Below, in pieces: positions 28,801 through 43,800 of a stretch of 64,000 nucleotides of DNA (the first letter of the stretch is position 1; each line of letters begins with the position of its first letter). The stretch is from Bradyrhizobium oligotrophicum S58 (GTDB lineage: Bacteria; Pseudomonadota; Alphaproteobacteria; Rhizobiales; Xanthobacteraceae). The translations under genes were made by a program, and so were the position numbers. The stretch is from assembly GCF_000344805.1 (NCBI RefSeq), contig NC_020453.1, positions 1,612,001 to 1,676,000 on the forward strand, read 5' to 3'. The notes below the pieces were generated by a model. That model made no database searches and was not told the origin of the DNA. It worked only from the letters and a program-made list of their open reading frames with translations.

Positions 28801-31800
28801 ACCAATATGCTGGTGGTGCGTGCCTCTGCAACGCTCGACCTCTCGGCGGCCGACCAGTCTGCCGGCGATCTCGCCACCGTCACCAATTTCCAGAACGTCG
28901 ATGCGTCCGGACTGACCGCGACCCAGGTGGTCTCGGTCATGGGCTCGTCGGCGGCCAACATCATCATTGGCGGGGCGGGCGCCGACATCATCGACGGCAA
29001 TGGCGGTGCTGACGTCATCAGCGCGGGCGCCGGCAACGACGTTGTCACCCTCCGTGGCGCCGAAGCCTCGGTGGACGGTGGCGCGGGTTCGGATACGCTG
29101 GTCCTGATGGCCGGATCCAGCACCTCGGCGGTGGATTTTTCCGTCACCGCCGGCACCGATCAGACCGCCGGCGACGCGACGAATGTCACCAATTTCGAGA
29201 ACCTGGACGCCAGGGCGCTGACCACGGCCTTGACCGTGACGGGCTCGTCGGGCGTCAACACCATCCTGACCGGCGCGGGTAATGACGTCGTCGACGGCGG
29301 CGGCGGCCTCGACGTCATCAGCACCGGCGCCGGCAACGATACCGTCTCCTACCGTGGGACCGAGTTGTCGATCGACGGCGGCACCGGCACCAACACGCTG
29401 ATCCTGCACGCGGCCACGGACGTCAATCTGGCCCGCGTCGACCAGACCGTCGGCGATGCCGTTACCGTCAACAATTTCCAGAATGTCGACGCCAGCGCCC
29501 TCAGCGCGACCGAGGGTGTCAACCTGATGGGAAGCTCGGCCGCCAACGTGATTACGGGCGGTCTCGGCAGCGACGTGATCGACGGCGCCGGCGGCGCCGA
29601 TGTGATCAGCGGTGGCGGCGGCGACGACATCATCGCCTATCGCGGTTCGGAGGTTTTGCTCGACGGCGGCAGCGGCAGCAACACGCTGCAGCTCAAGACG
29701 GCCGTTACCGTGAACCTCCTCGGCGCCGACCAGACCTCGGGCGATGGCGTCAACGTCACGAACTTCCAGAATGTTGATGCGAGCGTCCTGAACGCGGCGC
29801 AGGGCATCTCGATCACGGGCACCGGCGCGGCCAACATCATCACCGGTGGTGCCGGAGCTGATACGATCGACGGCGGTGGCGGCACCGACGTGATCGCATC
29901 CGACGGCGGCAACGACACCGTCAAATACTACGGATCGGAAATATCGATCGACGCCGGCAGCGGCAACGACACGCTGGTGATGACCGCATCCGGCGGCACC
30001 AGCCTGGTCAATCTCGGCGTGCCGGCGAATGTCGATCAGACCTCCGGCGACGGTGTCGACGTCTTCAACTTCGAGAACGTCGATGCCTCGGCGCTGTCGA
30101 CGGCGATCGCGGTCACCGGCTCTGCCTCGGCCAATGCCATCACGACGGGCGCCGGAGCAGATACCATTGATGGCGGTGGCGGCGCGGATGTCATCTCGGC
30201 CGGCGCCGGCGATGATGCCGTGGCCTACTATGGCAGCGAGAGCTCGATCGATGGCGGCAGCGGCGTCAACACGCTGGTGCTCAAGGCGGCCGTCGGCAGC
30301 ATCAATCTCGGCAATGCCGACCAGACATCGGGCGATGCGACCATCGTCACCAACTTCCAGAATGTCGACGCCTCGGCACTGACGGCCGGCGCGACGATCA
30401 CCGGCTCGGCGGGCGCGAACGTCATCACCGGCGGCTCTGGAGCCGACATCATCGACGGTGGCGGTGGTGCGGACGTGATCAACGCGGCAGGTGGCGACGA
30501 CACGGTCACCTATCGCGGCTCGGAATCCTCGATCGACGGCGGCGCAGGTTCGGATACGCTGGTGATCGGTGCCGGCGCGCCCGTCACGGCGGTCAACTTC
30601 GCCGTTGCCGCCGGTGTCGACCAGACGACAGGCGACTCCGTCCTGGTCAAGAATTTCGAGAACCTCGACGCCAGTGCGATGACGACGGCGCTGAGCGTCA
30701 CCGGCTCTGCATCGGCCAACGTCATCGTCACCGGCTCCGGCGACGACGTGATCCAGGGCGGCGGCGGTGCCGACGTGATCAGGGCCGGTGCCGGCAACGA
30801 TACCGTCGACTTCTGGGGCAGCGAGATCTCGATCGATGGCGGCAGCGGCAACAACACGCTGGTGCTGCACACGTCCGCGACCATCGATCTGACCGCGGCC
30901 GACCAGACAACAGGCGATCTGACCGCTGTCGGCAATTTCCAGAACATCGATGCGTCCGCGCTCAACGCCACGCAGTCGGTCTCGGTGCTCGGGACGGCGG
31001 GTGCCAACACGATCACGGGCGGCGCGGGCGCCGACGTCATCGATGGCGGCGGCGGTGCCGATGTGATCCGCGCCGGCGGCGGCAACGATACCGTCACCAT
31101 GCACGGCACCGAAGCCGTGGTGGACGGCGGAGCGGGATCCGACACGCTCGTCCTGACCGCAGGCACCAGCGTGACGGCGGTCGATTTCGGCGTGGTTGCC
31201 GGCAACGACCAGACCAGCGGCGATTCGGTCTCGGTCACGAACTTCGAGAATCTGCTCGCCGGCGCGGTGACCACCGCGCTGTCGGTGACGGGTTCGGCGG
31301 CCGCAAACATCATCACTACGGGCTCGGGCAACGACACCATCGATTCGAGCGGTGGCGCCGACATCATCGATACCGGTGCCGGCAACGACACGGTTGCCTA
31401 TCGCGGCACCGAGGCATCTATCGATGGCGGTAGCGGCACCGACACGCTGGTGCTGAAATCCTCGGGCGGCATCTCCACCATTGATCTGAGCGGCGCGCCC
31501 GGCTCCGACCAGACCTATGGCGACAACGTCGCTGTTTCGAATTTCGAGAATGTCGATGCTTCGGTGCTGCTCTCGGCGCAGGGCATCACCATCGTCGGGT
31601 CGGCCGGCGCCAACATCATCACCGGCGGTGCGGGCGCAGACGTCATCGACGGCAACGGTGGCGCTGATGTCGTCAGCGGCGGCGGCGGCAACGATTCGAT
31701 CAGGTTCTACGGCACGGAAACGTCGATTGACGGCGGTTCTGGAACGGACACGCTGGTCCTCGCCGCGTCCGGAGGCATCACTGCGGTTGATTTCTCCGTG

Positions 31801-34800
31801 TCCGCCGGCGCCGATCAGACCGCAGGCGACGTCGTCAACGTCACCAATTTCGAGAATCTCGACGCCTCGGTGGTGTCGACCGCGCTGACCGTAACCGGCT
31901 CGGGCGGCGCCAATTCGATCACGACCGGGTCCGGCAACGACCTCATCGACGGCGGCGGCGGTGCCGACGTGATCAGCGCCGGTGCAGGCAACGACACGGT
32001 GTCCTACTACAATTCCGAAGTGTCGATCGATGGCGGTATGGGCAACAACACGCTGCTGCTGCGCGCGGTGACGACGGTCAATCTCGGCAATGTCGACCAG
32101 ACCTCGGGCGACGCCGTCACGGTCAGCAATTTCCAGAACGTCGACGCCTCGGCGCTCTCCTCGGGCATATCGATCACAGGCTCGGCCGGAACCAACATCA
32201 TCACCGGCGGCAGCGGCAATGACACGATCGACGGCGCCGGCGGCGCGGACACCATCAACGCGGGTGCCGGCAACGACACCGTCACCTTCCACGGCACGGA
32301 GACCGCGATCGATGGCGGTGCGGGCGCGGATACGCTGGTGATCACCAGCGGCGCCGCATTGAGCGCGATCGATTTCTCGGTCGCGGCCGGCGCCGACCAG
32401 ACCACTGGCGATTCGTCGCTCATCAGGAATTTCGAGAGCCTCGACGCCTCCGCGGTTACAGCGGGCCTCACGGTGACCGGCTCGTCCGCAGCAAATATCA
32501 TCACCACAGGCAGTGGCAATGATACGATCGATGGCGGTGGCGGAGCCGACGTCGTCAACGCCGGGGCCGGCAACGACACCGTGTCCTACTACGGCTCGGA
32601 GAACGTGATCGATGGCGGCACCGGCAGCAACACGCTGGTGCTCAAGGCGGCGACGACCGTCAATCTGGGCAACGTCGACCAGACCACTGGCGACGTCGCC
32701 AGCGTCTCGAATTTCCAGAATGTCGATGCCACGGCACTGTCGTCATCGGTGTCGATCACCGGCTCGACTGCCGCCAACATCATCACGGCAGGATCGGGCA
32801 ACGACATCATTGACGGTGCCGGCGGCGCCGACGTGATCAGTGCCGGCGCGGGCGACGACACCGTGTCCTACTACGGTTCGGAAGCCTCGATCGACGGCAG
32901 CGCCGGCAACAACACCCTGGTGATGCGGGCGGCCGCGACCGTCAACCTGGGGAATGCGGACCAGACCGTCGGCGACAGCGCAGGTGTGACCAATTTCCAG
33001 AATGTCGACGCGTCCGCGCTGTCCTCGGCACTGTCGATCACGGGCTCGTCCGGGGTCAACGTCCTGACCGGTGGCTCAGGCAACGACACGATCGACGGCG
33101 GCGGTGGCGCTGACACCATCAAGGCCGGCGGCGGCGATGACTCCGTCGTCTATCACGGCAGCGAAACCGCCATCGACGGCGGCGCCGGGACCGATACCCT
33201 GATCCTGGCGGCGTCGGGCGGCACCACCGCGGTCAATTTCGCGGTTGCGACCAATGTCGACCAGACGGCGGGCGATAACGTCAACGTCACCAATTTCGAG
33301 AACCTGGACGCATCCGCGGTCGGCTCGGCGCTCTCGGTCACGGGCTCGGTGTTCGCCAACACCATCACCACCGGCGCGGGCGACGACACCATCGATGGCG
33401 GCAGCGGCGCCGACGTCATCGGCGCCGGCGCAGGCGACGACACCGTCGCGTATTACGGCACCGAGATCTCGATCGACGGTGGCACCGGCACCAACACGCT
33501 GGCGCTGAAGACCGCGGCGACCGTCAATCTGGCTGCTGTCGACCAGACATCGGGCGATTCCACCGTTGTCAGCAGTTTCCAGAGCATCGACGCCTCCGCG
33601 CTGTCGACCGGCGTCACGCTGACCGGCTCGGCGACGACGAACGTCATCATCGGCGGCTCCGGCAACGACAGGATCGATGGCGGTGGCGGCGCCGACGTCA
33701 TTTCGGCGGGCCTCGGCGACGATACGGTCACCTATCACGGCACCGAGGTGTCGATCGATGGCGGTGCGGGAAACGACACGCTGGTGGTCAGCGCCGGCTC
33801 TCCCATCACCGCGGTCAATTTCGCGGTTGCGCCAGGCGTAGACCAGACCATCGGCGATACCGTGCTCGTCACCAACTTCGAAAATCTCGATGCGAGCGCG
33901 CTCAACTCCGCGCTGACGGTGACCGGCGCGAGCGCGGCGAACGTGCTGACCACCGGCGGGGGAAATGACGTCATCGACGGCGGCGGAGGCGGCGACGTCA
34001 TCAGCGCGGGCGCGGGCAACGACATCGTCTCCTATTACGGCACCGAGGTTGCGATCGACGGCGGCGCCGGCACCAACACGCTGGTCATGCGCGCCGCGGC
34101 CATTGTCAATCTCGGCAATGTCGACCAGACCGCGGGCGATACGACGACCGTCGGCAATTTCCAGAACGTCGACGCGTCCGCACTGACAGCCGGCGTATCG
34201 ATCACCGGTTCGACCGGCGCCAACGTGCTGACCGGCGGCTCCGGAGCCGACGCGATCGACGGTGCAGGCGGAGCCGACTCGATTCTTGCCGGCGGCGGCG
34301 ACGACAGCGTCGTCTATCACGGCACCGAAACGTCGATCGATGGCGGCAGTGGCTTGGACACGCTGGTGCTGGCCGCATCCGGCGGGATCACCGCCGTCAA
34401 TTTCACCGTCGCCGCCGGCAACGACCAGACCGCCGGCGATACCGCCATCGTCGCCAATTTCGAGAACGTCGACGCGTCGGTGATGACGTCCGCCCTCACC
34501 GTCACGGGCTCGTCGTCCGCGAACGTCATCACGACGGGGTCGGGAAACGACACGATCGATGGCGGCGGCGGCGCCGACGTCATCCGCGCTGGTGCGGGCG
34601 ACGACACCGTGTCGTACTATAATTCGGAAATCTCGATCGACGGCGGCACCGGCACCAACACCCTGCTGCTCCGCACGGCGGCGACGGTCGATCTGGCGAG
34701 CGCCGACCAGACCGTCGGCGATGCCGTGGTGGTGGCCAATTTCCAAAACGTCAATGCGTCGTCGCTGTCGACCGGCATCTCGATCACGGGCACCACGGAT

Positions 34801-37800
34801 GCCAACACCATCATCGGCGGTGCGGGTGCCGATACGATCGATGGAGCTGGAGGCGCCGATGTCATCAGCGCCGGTGGCGGCAACGACACCATCCAGTATC
34901 ACGGAACGGAGACGTCGATCGACGGCGGCAGCGGCTCGGACACGCTGATCCTGGCCGCGTCAGGCGGCATCACGGCGGTGAATTTCGCCGTCGCCGCCGG
35001 CAACGATCAGACCGCTGGCGATGCCGTGGCTGTCACCAACTTCGAGAATCTCGACGCGTCCGTGATGTCGACGGCCTTGTCGGTCACGGGGTCATCCTCG
35101 GCGAACGCGATCACGACGGGATCGGGCAACGATACGATTGACGGCGGCGGCGGCGCGGATGTCATCAGCGCCGGCGCGGGAGACGATACCGTCTCCTACT
35201 ACAACTCGGAAGTTTCGATCGACGGCGGCAGCGGCACCAATACGCTGATCATGAAGGCGGCCGTCGCCGTCAACCTCAACAATTCCGACCAGACCACCGG
35301 CGACACGACGACGGTCTCGAATTTCCAGAACGTCGATGCTTCCGCGCTGAACGCCGCGGTCTCGATCCAGGGCAGCTCGAGCGCGAACGTCATCACCGGC
35401 GGCGCGGGCAATGACACGATCGACGGCGGCGGCGGTGGCGATACCATTGCGGCCGGCGCAGGCAATGATTCGGTCACCTATTACGGCACCGAGCTTTCCA
35501 TCGACGGCGGGACCGGAAACAACACGCTGGTGATGAAGGCGGTTGCGACCGTCAACCTCGCCAATCTCGACCAGACCACGTCTGACGCGACCAACGTCGC
35601 CAATTTCCAGAACGTCGATGCGTCGTCGCTGTCATCCGGCCTTTCGATCACCGGATCGAGCGTGGCCAACACCATCACCGGCGGCTCCGGGAACGATACG
35701 ATCGATGGCGGCGGCGGAGCCGATATCATCAACACCGGTGCCGGCGACGACACCGTTCTGTATCGCGGCGGCGAGGTGTCGATCGACGGCAATACCGGCA
35801 CCGACACCCTGATCGTGGCGGCCGGCTCGGCGCTGGCCGCCGTCAACTTCGCCGTCGCCTCGGGCTCCGACCAGACCACCGGCGACAGCGTCAGCGTCAC
35901 CAATTTCGAAAATCTCGATGCGGGCGCGCTGACATCGGCGCTGGTCGTGACCGGCTCGGCTTTCGGCAACATCATCACGACCGGTTCGGGCAACGATACG
36001 ATCGACGGCGGCGGCGGCACCGACGTGATCGCGGCGGGCGCCGGCGACGACACGGTGTCGTATCGTGGCGGCGAAACCGCGATCGATGGCGGCACCGGAA
36101 ACAACACGCTGCTGCTCAAGGCCGCGACCACGGTCGTGCTCGGTGCCGCCGATCAGACCAGCGGCGATGCGACCGCCGTCAGCAACTTCCAGAACGTCGA
36201 CGCCTCGGCGCTGGCGTCCGGCGTCTCGATCACCGGCTCGTCCGGCGTCAACACGATCACCGGCAGCTTCGGCGATGACATCATCGACGGTGCCGGCGGC
36301 GCCGACGTCATCAGCGCCAGCGGCGGTGACGACACCGTCACTTTCCGAGGCACCGAGACCTCGATCGATGGCGGCACCGGATCGGACACGTTGGTGCTGG
36401 CGGCGACCGGCGGCATCACCGCGGTCAACTTCGCCGTCGCAGCCGGCGCGGATCAGACCACGGGTGACAGCGTCGCGGTCGCGAATTTCGAGAACCTCAA
36501 TGCGGCCGTTGCGACCACAGCCCTGTCGGTGCAGGGGTCGTCGGCGATCAACATCATCACCACCGGCTCGGGCAACGACATCATCGATGGCGGCGGCGGC
36601 GCCGACATCATCAGCGCTGGTACCGGCGACGACACCGTCTCCTACCGCGGCACCGAGTTCTCGATCGACGGCGGCACCGGCAACAATACGCTGCTGCTGC
36701 GCGCCGCGACCACGGTCGATCTCGGCAGCGCCGATCAGACGCTGGGTGACCTGGTCACCGTCACCAATTTCCAGAACGTCGACGCGTCACAGCTGATTTC
36801 CGGCGTCTCGATCACCGGAAGCTCCGGGGCCAATTTGCTCACCGGTGGCGCGGGCAACGACACGATCGACGGTGCCGGCGGTGCTGACGTCGTTGCAGCC
36901 GGAGCCGGAGCGGATACCGTCACCTATCGCGGGACCGAGGCCTCGATCGACGGCGGTAGCGGTTCCGACACCCTGATCATGGCCGCATCGGGCGGCACGA
37001 CCGCGGTGAATCTCGCGGTGGCCGCTGGTGCTGACCAGACGACCGGCGACGCCGTCAACGTGAGCAATTTCGAGAACGTCGATGCCAGCGCGCTCTCGAC
37101 TGCGCTTGCGGTGACGGGATCGAGCTCTGACAACACCATCAAGACCGGCTCGGGCAACGACACGGTCGACGGCGGGGGCGGCGCCGACATCATCGCCGCG
37201 GGTGCCGGCAACGATTCGGTCGTCTATCACGGCACCGAAACCTCGATCGACGGCGGCTCCGGCACCAACACGCTGGTGATGAACGCCGCGACCAGCATCA
37301 ATCTCGGCAACATCGATCAGTCCACCGGCGACATCACCGCGGTCACCAATTTCCAGAACGTGGATGCCTCGGCACTATCAGCGGCGATATCGATCATCGG
37401 CGATGCCAACGCCAACACGATCATCGGCGGCTCGGGCGCGGACACGATCGACGGTGGCGGCGCCGCCGACGCCATCTCGGCCGGTGCGGGCGACGATACC
37501 GTGTCCTACCGCGGCACCGAGATCTCGATCGACGGACAGGCGGGCACCAACACGCTGCTGCTTCGCGCGGCGGCCACCATCAATCTCGCCATTGCCGACC
37601 AGACGACTGGCGACAGCACCGTCGTCGCCAACTTCCAGAATGTCGACGCCTCCCAGTTGTCCACCGGCATCAGCATCACGGGGTCGAGCGGCGTCAACCA
37701 GCTCACTGGCTCGTCCGTCGACGACACGATCGACGGCAGCGGTGGCGCCGATACGATCCTGGCCGGGGACGGCAACGATACGGTCATCTTCCGCGGCAGT

Positions 37801-40800
37801 GAGAATACCATCGACGGCGGCAGCGGCTCCGACACGCTGGTGTTGTCCACGGCGGCCGGAATCACCGCGGTCAATTTCGCGGTCGCGGCCGGCACGGACC
37901 AGACCAGCGGCGATGCCGTCAAGGTCTTCAATTTCGAGAACCTCGATGCCAGCGCGCTGAGCTCGGGCTTGCTGGTGACCGGCTCGGCGGCGGCGAACAC
38001 GATCACGACCGGCTCCGGCAACGACACCATCGATGGCGGCGGTGGCGCTGACGTAATCAGCGCCGGCGATGGCAATGACACCGTCGCTTACTATGGCACG
38101 GAAAACACTGTTGACGGCGGCAATGGCATCAACACGCTGATCCTGCACGCGGCGACCACGGTCAACCTCGCCAACACCGATCAGACGCCAAGTGATACGA
38201 CAGCGGTCGCGAACTTCCAGAACGTGGATGCATCCTCGCTGGCAGTCAGCGTCTCGCTCGCCGGCTCGGCCGCTGCCAATACCCTGACCGGCGGTGCCGG
38301 CAACGATACGATCGACGGCGGCGGCGGCGCCGACGTGATTGCGGCCGGCGGGGGCGACGACAGGGTGACCTATCAGGGCACCGAAGCGTCGATCGATGCC
38401 GGCAGCGGCGTCGACACGCTCGTCATGGTGGCAGGCGGCGGCACGAGCGTCGTGAACCTGTCGGCCGTTGCGGGCGCCGACCAGACCACCGGCGACGGCA
38501 CCGTCGTGGCCAATTTCGAGAATGTCGACGCCAGCGCGCTGACCACAGGGATCTCCGTCATCGGCTCGACGTCCGCGAACGTCATCACGACGGGCTCCGG
38601 CGACGACACCATCGACGGCAAAGGCGGCGGGGACGTGATCAGCGCTGGCGCCGGCAACGACACCGTCGCCTATTGGGGCTCGGAGACGTCGATCGACGGC
38701 GGTTCCGGCACCAACACGCTGCGGATGATGGTCGGCGGCACCGTCAACCTGGGTGCCGCGGACCAGACCTCGGGCGACGTCACGACTGTCACCAACTTCC
38801 AGAACGTCGATGCATCGGCCGCGGGCGGTGTGTCGATTACCGGTTCGTCCGGCGTCAACATCATCACCGGCGGCGGTGGCAACGATGTCATTAATGGCGC
38901 TGGAGGCGCCGACGTGATCGCCGCCGGGGGCGGCGCCGACAATGTGCTGTATCAAGGGACCGAAGTCTCGATCGATGGCGGCTCAGACAACGATACGCTG
39001 ACGCTTGCAGTGCTCGGCGGGATCACCGCGGTCGACTTCTCGGTCGCGTCCGGAACCGATCAGACCATCGGCGATTCCGTCAAGGTCATCAATTTCGAGA
39101 ACCTCAACGCCTCCGTCGCCACCACGGCGTTGACCGTGACCGGCTCCGGCGGCTCCAACCAGATCGTGATGGGTTCGGGCGACGACACGATCGATGGCAA
39201 GGGCGGCTCCGACTCCATCTTCGCTCAAGCCGGCAACGATACTGTCAGCTACTACGGCACCGAGAGCGCGGTTGACGGCGGCAGCGGCACCAACACGCTG
39301 ATCATGCACGCCGCGGTTACAATCAACCTGGCCAATACCGACCAGACCACCGGCGACCTCACCACCGTCACGAATTTTCAGAACGTGGACGCCAGCGCAG
39401 TGTCGGCGGGGATGGGCATATCCGGCTCTTCCGGCGCCAATACCATCACGGGGGGCTCCGGCGATGATGTCATCGATGGCCTCGGCGGCACCGACATCAT
39501 CGCTGGCGGGGCCGGCAATGATACCATCTTCTACCGCTCGGGTGCGACGTCGTTCGACGGCGGGACCGGCACCAACACGCTGGTTCTGCGGAGCGCCGTC
39601 ACCGTCAATCTGGCCAACGTCGCCGATCAGACCAGCGGCGACACTATCACTGTCACCAATTTCCAGAACATCGATGCGGGCCAGGTCGCCGGGCCGGTGT
39701 CCATCACCGGCTCGTCCGGCGCCAACATCATCACCGGCTCGGTCGGCAATGATACGATCGACGGCGGCGGCGGCGCCGACGTGATCGATGCTGGCACCGG
39801 CAACGACACCGTGACCTATCGTGGTACGGAAGTCTCGATCGACGGCAATGGCGGCACGGACAAGCTCGTGCTGGCCGCATCCGGCGGCATCACCGCAATC
39901 GACCTGTTAACCACCGGCGACCAGACGACCGGTGATGGCGTCGTGGTGTCCAATTTCGAGAGCGTCGACGCTGGCGTCATGACCACGGCGGTCACGGTGA
40001 CCGGCTCGTCCTCGGCGAACACCATCACCACCGGCTCCGGCGATGACATCGTTCACGGCGGCGCCGGCGCCGATATTATCTCAGCGGGGGCAGGCAACGA
40101 CACCGTCGACTACTGGGGCTCGGAGGCCACGATCGATGGCGGCACCGGCAACAATACGCTGGTGGTCAAGGCGGTCTCAGGCCTGTCGGCGGTCGATCTG
40201 TCGGCCGCGGCCGGCTCCGACATCACGACCGGTGACGCCGTGTCGGTGAAGAATTTCCAGAACCTGGATTCGAGTGCGGTCAGCGCGTTACTGACCGTGA
40301 CGGGATCGTCAGCGGCAAATTCGATTTTGACGGGCAGCGGCATCGACACCATCGACGGCGGTGGCGGCGCTGATACGATCAATTCGGGCGGAGGCGACGA
40401 CGTCGTCACCTATCACGGCACCGAAGTCTCGATCAACGGTGGCGCGGGCAACGACACGCTGGTGCTGGCGGCAAACGGCGGCATCACCGCGATCAATCTC
40501 GGCGCCAGCGCGGGCACGGACCAGACGACGAGCGATAGCGCCACCGTCCTCAACTTCGAACGTGTCGATGCCAGCGCAACGTCCACCGGCATGACCATCA
40601 CCGGCTCGTCCGGTATCAACGCGATCACCGGCGGCTCCGGCGCCGACACGATCGACGGCGCCGGCGGCGCTGACACCATCATCGCGGGTGGCGGCAACGA
40701 CACGGTGGTCTATCACGGGGCCGAGACGTCGATCGACGGCGGCAGCGGCACCAACACGCTGGTGCTGCAGGCCGCTACGACCGTCAACCTGACGAATGCG

Positions 40801-43800
40801 GATCAGACCACCGGCGATCTCGTCACGGTCACGAATTTCCAGAACGTCGATGCCTCGGCATTGTCGGCCGGCGTGGCGATCACCGGCACGTCCTCGGCCA
40901 ATACGATCACCGGCGGCTCGGGCGCGGACACCATCGACGGCGGCGGCGGCGTCGACGTGATCGCCGGCGGAGCCGGTGATGATCTCATCCACTACTACGG
41001 CGCGGAGAGCTCGATCGACGGCGGCGCCGGCACCAACACGCTGATGCTGCACGCTGCAGTGACGGTCAATCTTGCCAATACCGACGTCACGACCGGTGAC
41101 GGCATCTCGGTCGTCAATTTCGCCAACGTCAATGCCTCCTTGCTCTCGACCGGCGTGACCCTGACAGGCTCGTCGGGCACGAACACGATCGTGGGCGGTG
41201 CGGGCAACGACACGATCGATGGTGGCGGCGGTGCCGACCTCATCAACGCTTCAGGCGGTGACGATACCGTCACTTATCGTGGGAGCGAGAGCTCGATCGA
41301 CGGTGGCGCCGGGAGCGACACGCTCACCTTCGCAGCGACCGGCAGCATCACCGCGATCACCCTCGCGGCGGGTGACCAGACCGTGGGCGACAGTGTCACT
41401 GTCGCGAACTTCGAGAGCGTCAATGCGGCGATATTCACGACAGCGTTGACGGTCACCGGCTCGTCCTCCGCCAATACGATCACGACCGGTTCGGGCAACG
41501 ACATCATCGATGGTGTCGGGGGCGCCGACGTCATCAGCGCCGGCGGTGGCAACGATACCGTCTCCTATTACGGTACCGAAACGTCGGTCGACGGCGGTAG
41601 CGGCACCAACACGCTGATCCTGAACACCTCGGCGGTGCTGAACCTCGCCAATACGAACCAGCTGTCGTTCGGCGCCGGCACCGTCAGCAACTTCCAGAAC
41701 GTCGATGCTTCCGCCGTGTCGTCGGCGGTGTCGATCACTGGCTCGTCGGGCACCAACGTCATTACCGGCGGTGGCGGCAACGACACCATCGACGGCGGCG
41801 GCGGCAATGATGCGCTTGCAGGTGGTGCCGGCAACGACACAATGTCCTACTACGGGACGGAAGTGTCGGTCGACGGCGGCACCGGCACCAACACGCTGAT
41901 CATGAAGGCGGCGGCAACCGTCAATATCGCCGCCGGCGATCAGACCTCGGGCGACTCCGTCACCGTCAAGAATTTCCAGAATGTCGACGGCTCGGCAGTG
42001 TCGACGGCAATGTCGATGACCGGTTCATCGTCCGCCAACACCATCATCGGCGGCTCCGGCGACGATACGATCGACGGCGCGGGCGGCACGGATGTCATCA
42101 ATGCCGGAGGTGGCAACGACACGGTCACCTTCAACGGCAACGAGGGCTCGATCGATGGCGGCGCCGGGTCCGACAAGCTCGTGCTGGCCTCCGGCGCCAG
42201 CGTCAGCGTGGTCAATTTCGCCGTATCGTCCGGCTCCGACCAGACCACTGGCGACTCGACCACGGTCATGAACTTCGAGAGCATCGACGCCAGCGTGCTC
42301 TCCACTGCCGTCACTGTCACCGGCTCGTCCTCAGCCAACACCATCATCACCGGCTCAGGCAACGATACCATCGACGGCGGCGGCGGTGCCGACGTGATAT
42401 CTGCGGGCGCCGGCAACGACCAGGTGTCCGTTTACGGCAATGAGATCTCGATCGACGGCGGCACCGGCACCAATACGCTGGCGCTGCGTGCGGCCGACAC
42501 CGTCAATCTCGGCAATGCCGATCAGACATCAGGCGATAACGCCAACGTCGTCAATTTCCAGAACATCGACGCGTCGGCGCTGTCGTCGGGTGTGTCACTG
42601 ACCGGCTCGTCGAGCATCAACACCATCACGGGCGGGGCGGGCAACGATATCATCGACGGCGCCAGCGGCGCCGACGTCATCAACGCAGGGGCAGGCAACG
42701 ACAGCGTCACCTATCGCGGCTCCGAGGCCACGATCGACGGCGGAGCCGGCATCGACACGCTGGTGCTGGCGACCTCGGGCGGCATCACGGCCATCAATTT
42801 CTCGGTCGCCGCCGGTACCGACCAGACCACCTCCGACAGCGTCGGCGTGACGAATTTCGATAGCGTCGATGCGTCGGCGCTCAGCTCTGCACTGACCGTG
42901 ACAGGTTCGTCATCGGCGAACACGATCACGACCGGTTCCGGCAACGACACCATCGACGGCGGCGGCGGCGCCGACGTGATCAGCGCCGGGGGCGGCAACG
43001 ATACGGTCACCTATCACGGCTCAGAAGTGTCCATTGACGGTGGCGCCGGCACCAACACGCTGGTGATGAGTGTGGCAGCCACGGTCAACCTTGCGAGCGG
43101 TGACCAGACCTCCGGCGATTCGACTGCCGTCAGCAACTTCCAGAATGTCGATGCCTCCGCGTTGTCGGCGGCAATTGCGATTACAGGCTCGTCGGCGGCC
43201 AATACGATCACCGGCGGCTCCGGGAACGACACGATCGATGGCGGCGGCGGCGCCGATGTCATATCGGTGGGTGCCGGCGACGACAGGGTAGCCTATTACG
43301 GCACCGAAGCGTGGATCGATGGTGGCACCGGCACCAATACCTTGGTGCTGAAGACAGCGGTCACGGTTAATCTGGCCAATGCCGATGTCACCCCGGGCGA
43401 TCCTATCAGCGCGATCAATTTCCAGAACGTGGACGCATCGGCGCTGTCCGTCGCGGTGACGCTGACCGGCTCATCATCTGTCAACACGATCGTCGGCGGT
43501 TCCGGCGACGACATCATCGATGGTGCCGGTGGCGCTGACGCGATCAGCGGCGGTGGCGGCAACGACACCGTCACCTACCGCGGCACCGAATCCACGATCG
43601 ATGGCGGCGCCGGCAGCGATACGCTGGTGCTGGCAGCCACGGGTGGCATCACCGCCGTCAATTTTGCCGTGGCTGCGGGATCGGACCAGACCACCGGCGA
43701 CAACGTCGCCGTCAGCAATTTCGAGAACCTCAACGCAAGCATCCTGTCGACTGCGGTCAACGTGACCGGCTCGTCGCTGGCCAACGCGATCACGACGGGT

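Noticed and set aside
23566..32292. A 2,908-codon open frame on the minus strand inside the giant gene, plus several of 500-600 codons
   Set aside because: They mirror the codon use of the repeat array; products are low-complexity Val/Asp/Arg repeats with no family features or RBS.
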